DNA of 64,000 nt from Streptomyces sp. B93. GTDB taxonomy: Bacteria; Actinomycetota; Actinomycetes; Streptomycetales; Streptomycetaceae. Made by a program: the position numbers and the translations under genes. Numbering within the stretch: the first letter of the stretch is position 1; every line of letters begins with the position of its first letter. Location of the stretch: assembly GCF_018070565.1 (NCBI RefSeq), contig NZ_JAGPXL010000031.1:24286-88285 (forward strand), written 5' to 3'. Below the pieces are notes generated by a model, which was not told the DNA's origin, ran no database searches, and saw only the letters and a program-made list of their open reading frames with translations. Below are positions 61,162 to 64,000 of the stretch, piece after piece.

Positions 61162-61253
61162 ACACGTCAGGTGGGGTGCGACGGAGGGCCGTCGGGCATG
61201 AAAGAATCGGCACTGGCTCACCGGCATCGACACCGAGCAGGAGACACAGCACG

Positions 61254-62279
61254 ATGCGCATCGGAGTTCTCACCGCAGGCGGCGACTGCCCTGGCCTGAA
61301 CGCAGTGATCCGGTCGGTCGTGCACCGAGCGGTCGCGCACTACGGCGACGAGGTCATCGGCTTCGAGGACGGCTACGCGGGCCTGCTGGACGGCCGCTAC
61401 CGCCCCCTCGACCTGAACGCCGTCAGCGGCATCCTGGCCCGCGGCGGCACCGTCCTCGGCTCCTCCCGGCTGGAACGCGACCGGCTCCGCGAGGCCTGCG
61501 AGAACGCCCCCGACATAGCCCGTGACTTCGGCATCGACGCGCTGATCCCGATCGGCGGCGAGGGCACGCTGACGGCGGCCCGCATGCTGTCGGACGCGGG
61601 CCTGCCCGTGGTCGGCGTCCCCAAGACCATCGACAACGACATCTCCTCCACGGACCGCACCTTCGGCTTCGACACCGCCGTCGGCGTCGCCACGGAGGCC
61701 ATGGACCGGCTGAAGACCACCGCCGAGTCCCACCAGCGCGTGATGGTCGTCGAGGTCATGGGCCGCCACGCGGGCTGGATCGCCCTGGAGTCCGGCATGG
61801 CCGCCGGCGCGCACGGCATCTGCCTGCCCGAGCGTGCCTTCGACCCCGCCGACCTGGTCAAGATGGTCGAGGAGCGGTTCGCCCGCGGCAAGAAGTTCGC
61901 CGTCATCTGCGTCGCCGAGGGCGCCCACCCCGCCGACGGCACCATGGACTACGGCAAGGGCGAGATCGACCAGTTCGGCCACGAGCGCTTCCAGGGCATC
62001 GGCACCGCCCTCGCCCATGAGCTGGAGCGGCGCCTCGGCAAGGAGGCCCGGCCCGTCATCCTCGGCCACGTCCAGCGCGGCGGCACGCCCACCGCGTACG
62101 ACCGGGTCCTCGCCACCCGCTTCGGCTGGCACGCCGTGGAGGCCGCGCACCGCGGCGACTTCGGCAGGATGACCGCGCTGCGCGGCACCGACATCCGCAT
62201 GGTGCCGCTGGCGGAGGCGGTCACGGAGCTGAAGACCGTGCCGAAGGACCGCATGGACGAGGCGGAGTCGGTCTTCTAG
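61254..62279 (+). CDS. pfkA: ATP- or PPi-dependent 6-phosphofructokinase
   Basis: This enzyme phosphorylates fructose 6-phosphate. The 341-residue product begins MRIGVLTAGGDCPGLNAVIRS and has the catalytic region VPKTIDNDISSTDRTFGFDTA, MGRHAGWIAL and GHVQRGGTPTAYDRV. GGEGT (rather than GGDGS/GGDDT) and PKTIDND place it in the actinobacterial group closest to mixed ATP/PPi enzymes; ATP use is known for Streptomyces relatives. AGGAGA precedes the ATG. It is the divergent partner of pta. Confidence 0.95.
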   Translation: MRIGVLTAGGDCPGLNAVIRSVVHRAVAHYGDEVIGFEDGYAGLLDGRYRPLDLNAVSGILARGGTVLGSSRLERDRLREACENAPDIARDFGIDALIPIGGEGTLTAARMLSDAGLPVVGVPKTIDNDISSTDRTFGFDTAVGVATEAMDRLKTTAESHQRVMVVEVMGRHAGWIALESGMAAGAHGICLPERAFDPADLVKMVEERFARGKKFAVICVAEGAHPADGTMDYGKGEIDQFGHERFQGIGTALAHELERRLGKEARPVILGHVQRGGTPTAYDRVLATRFGWHAVEAAHRGDFGRMTALRGTDIRMVPLAEAVTELKTVPKDRMDEAESVF

Positions 62280-62322
62280 ACCCCCCTCGGCTTTCCGGCG
62301 GCCTCGGCCTTCCGGACGGCCC

Positions 62323-63027
62323 TCAGCCGGTGCCCCGGCCGACCGTCTCCCAGAAGTGGTCGACGATCCGGTCCAGGAACGCCCGGCCGCCCGTCCCCGC
62401 GTCACCGCTGCCGCCGCCCCAGCTCAGCGTCGCGGTCATCTGCCCCTGGTACGCGCCGTGCAGTTCCTGGAGGACGCCCTCCAGGAACGCCCGCTCCAGG
62501 GGCACCGTCCTGCTCACCGGCCGTACGTACCCCTGCCAGCGGGTGGTGACGGCACTGCGCAGCAGCTCGGCGAGTTTCGCCTCCCGCCCGGTCACGGCGA
62601 CGAAGTCGGGCAGGCTCAGTTGGAGGAGGTCGGCGAGGGCGGCGGACTGCCGGTCGTTGCCGCGCCAGGCGTCGTGCTCCTCCATCCGCAGATAGGCCTG
62701 GAGTTCCACGCCCACGGTCCGTGCCACGTCCTCCGGGGCGAGACCGCGGGCGATCCGGTGTTCGCGCAGGGTGCGCGGGCGGCCGATCAGTTCGGCGGGG
62801 GAGCACCACAGCACTCCCGCCAGCGCGGTGAGTTCCGCGCCGCGTGGGGTGGCGGACCCGCGCTCCCAGGCGATCACCAGGTCGGGGGTGACATGGGGCA
62901 GTCCGTACGAGGTCCGCATGCCGTGGGCGACATGCTCGGGCCCCATGCCGAGTGCGGCACGGAGCCTGCGGGCGGCGAGGGCGTCGAAGGGCGGTGACTG
63001 GTTCGGGTCGGTGGGGGGTTGGCGCAC
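62323..63027 (-). CDS. Helix-turn-helix (XRE-like) regulator
   Basis: The 234-residue product has an N-terminal HTH-like segment (LAARRLRAALGMGPEHVAHGMRTSYGLPHVTPDLVIAWERGSATP) and a second one (LREHRIARGLAPEDVARTVGVELQAYLRMEE), then a helical C-terminal part ending in FWETVGRGTG. The double-HTH plan is seen in Streptomyces proteins of unknown target. I prefer the GTG at 63027, giving MRQPPTDPNQSPPF; the GTG at 63081 is possible and would be leaderless-like (TACGAT eight bases upstream). Confidence 0.75.
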   Translation of the reverse strand: MRQPPTDPNQSPPFDALAARRLRAALGMGPEHVAHGMRTSYGLPHVTPDLVIAWERGSATPRGAELTALAGVLWCSPAELIGRPRTLREHRIARGLAPEDVARTVGVELQAYLRMEEHDAWRGNDRQSAALADLLQLSLPDFVAVTGREAKLAELLRSAVTTRWQGYVRPVSRTVPLERAFLEGVLQELHGAYQGQMTATLSWGGGSGDAGTGGRAFLDRIVDHFWETVGRGTG

Positions 63028-63229
63028 GGCCCTCAACGTAGGGGCGCGGCCGGGCGGTGGCCACGGTCTGTCCGGACACAATCACAGATCGTAGGAAGGT
63101 ACGGTTTTCCCGGCCCCGGAGAGTTACCGTCCGGTCGCCCCTTGACGCCCGGCCCCCGGGAGTCCGGCGGCGCCCGCGGTCACCCCTTTAGGCTGATTCC
63201 CAAGTGGCCTGCCCGGCAGGGGGTTGGCG

Positions 63230-63820
63230 GTGTACGAGGGGGAGTCGGGGCGCGTGCCGGAGCAGGGGCGGGGCGACATCACGGTGGGGCAGCTGCTGCT
63301 CGCCGAGTACCAGACCGTCAAGGACGAGCAGAAGGCCCGGATCGGCTTCCGGGACAATCTGCTGTACGTCACCCTGGCGGTGGTCGCCGCCGTCATCGCC
63401 GCCGCGGCCCAGGCGGAACGGGCCGCGATGCTGCTGGCGCTGCCGCCGGTGTGTGTCGTCCTCGGCTGGACGTACCTGGTCAACGACGAGAAGATCTCGG
63501 CGATCGGCCACTACGTGCGGGACGACCTCGGGCCCCGGCTGGCCCGGCTCGCCGCGTCCGGCGACGAGGGACCGGCCACCTTCGGCTGGGAGGCCTACCA
63601 CCGAGGCGACACCCGGCGCCGGGCCCGCAAGGCCATCCAGACCGTGGTCGACCTGACGGCGTTCTGCGCGGTGCCGCTGGCCGCGCTGATCGTGTACTGG
63701 GCGAGCGAGGACACGGGCGCGCTCCTGGTGACCCTGTCGGTGGCGGAGGCCCTGGCCGTGGCGGGGCTCGGCGCCCAGATCATCGCGTACACGCGCCCGG
63801 TGCGGGTGGCGCGGGGGTGA
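63230..63820 (+). CDS. Integral membrane protein of unknown function
   Basis: The 196-residue product has a soluble N-terminus (DITVGQLLLAEYQTVKDEQKARIGFRDNLLYV), two helices (about 47-65 and 67-87), a cytoplasmic loop with KISAIGHYVRDDLGPRL, and two more helices near the C-terminus (FCAVPLAALIVYW, then LSVAEALAVAGLGAQIIAY). No family name is supported. GGGGG precedes the GTG at 63230; a TTG at 63224 is an alternative. It is followed by G-rich repeats to the window end. Confidence 0.7.
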   Translation: MYEGESGRVPEQGRGDITVGQLLLAEYQTVKDEQKARIGFRDNLLYVTLAVVAAVIAAAAQAERAAMLLALPPVCVVLGWTYLVNDEKISAIGHYVRDDLGPRLARLAASGDEGPATFGWEAYHRGDTRRRARKAIQTVVDLTAFCAVPLAALIVYWASEDTGALLVTLSVAEALAVAGLGAQIIAYTRPVRVARG

Positions 63821-64000
63821 CCCGCGCGGGGGTCGCGCGGCTGAGTCGCGGTGGCGGGTGCTGGTGGTCTCGGGGGGTGGCCCGCGTGGGTGCGGTGGCG
63901 GGTGTCGGTGGTTTCGGGCTGACGCGCGTGGGCGGGTGGAGTGACCGGCGTTTGTGGGTTCCGGGGGGCGGGCGGTGGTGGGTGCTGGTGGTCCCAGGGG
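63821..64000. repeat. G-rich imperfect repeats at the window end
   Basis: The last 180 bp contain three related copies of GCGGTGGCGGGTGCTGGTGG (about 63848, 63892 and 63972), the first two 44 bp apart. No gene is visible. One strand is extremely G-rich and could form quadruplex structures. Confidence 0.65.

Overview
The window is high-GC actinobacterial DNA, almost certainly a Streptomyces chromosome core region. The signs are strong third-position GC bias, frequent GTG/TTG starts, many 4-nt start/stop overlaps, a complete F1Fo ATP synthase operon, the hyphal cytoskeleton pair FilP and Scy, NucS mismatch repair and secreted chitin and glycan enzymes. Gene order agrees with what I remember of the S. 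coelicolor SCO5362-SCO5428 interval; no alignment was run. No tRNA, rRNA, CRISPR, phage or insertion sequence was seen.

Layout. 1-4.6 kb: end of prmC, tsaC, a low-molecular-weight phosphatase-like gene whose nucleophile is Ser, a divergent glyA paralogue, and a WecA/MraY-type glycan-lipid transferase. 4.9-12.7 kb: atpIBEFHAGDC, with a hairpin between atpH and atpA and a terminator-like hairpin between atpD and atpC. 12.8-18.8 kb: DUF2550, a tiny secreted protein, a CBM2-FnIII-GH18 chitinase with a readable promoter and paired operators, a two-component pair, and a membrane gene that overlaps the PduO adenosyltransferase gene antisense. 19-26.3 kb: 3-hydroxybutyryl-CoA dehydrogenase, a STAS protein behind alternative hairpins, a membrane-anchored STAND-like ATPase, nucS, a conserved Streptomyces small protein, a luciferase-like oxidoreductase and a possible zinc protein. 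26.3-31.4 kb: two paralogous ABC-2 exporters, then filP. 31.5-35.4 kb: scy.

35.6-38.4 kb: acyl-CoA metabolism (methylmalonyl-CoA epimerase, thiolase, MeaB). 38.5-41.9 kb: MarR, three overlapping AIM24 genes, DUF3817 and a thiamine-binding protein. 42.3-47.1 kb: cslA-glxA and a convergent GH6 lipoprotein, the machinery for a cellulose-like glycan at hyphal tips. 47.3-52.8 kb: a MarR gene with a probable leaderless promoter, a six-cysteine secreted protein, a second DUF3817, icmA with a promoter-proximal palindrome, TetR facing a thioredoxin-TPR protein across a perfect palindrome, and repeats. 53.4-56.1 kb: a poorly understood secreted/membrane operon (DUF6230, DUF6114, acidic exported protein). 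56.2-62.3 kb: central carbon genes pyk, ackA, pta and pfkA. 62.3-64 kb: an HTH regulator, a membrane protein and G-rich repeats.

How they fit together. PduO makes adenosylcobalamin, IcmA uses it, MeaB protects that type of mutase, and the epimerase and thiolase serve the same branched and short-chain acyl-CoA pool. FilP/Scy and CslA/GlxA/GH6 both serve polarised tip growth. Pyk, Pta-AckA and Pfk supply glycolytic ATP and acetate next to a window carrying the ATP synthase. The least understood parts are the DUF6230/DUF6114 operon, the three AIM24 genes, the STAND-like ATPase and several uncharacterised operators.
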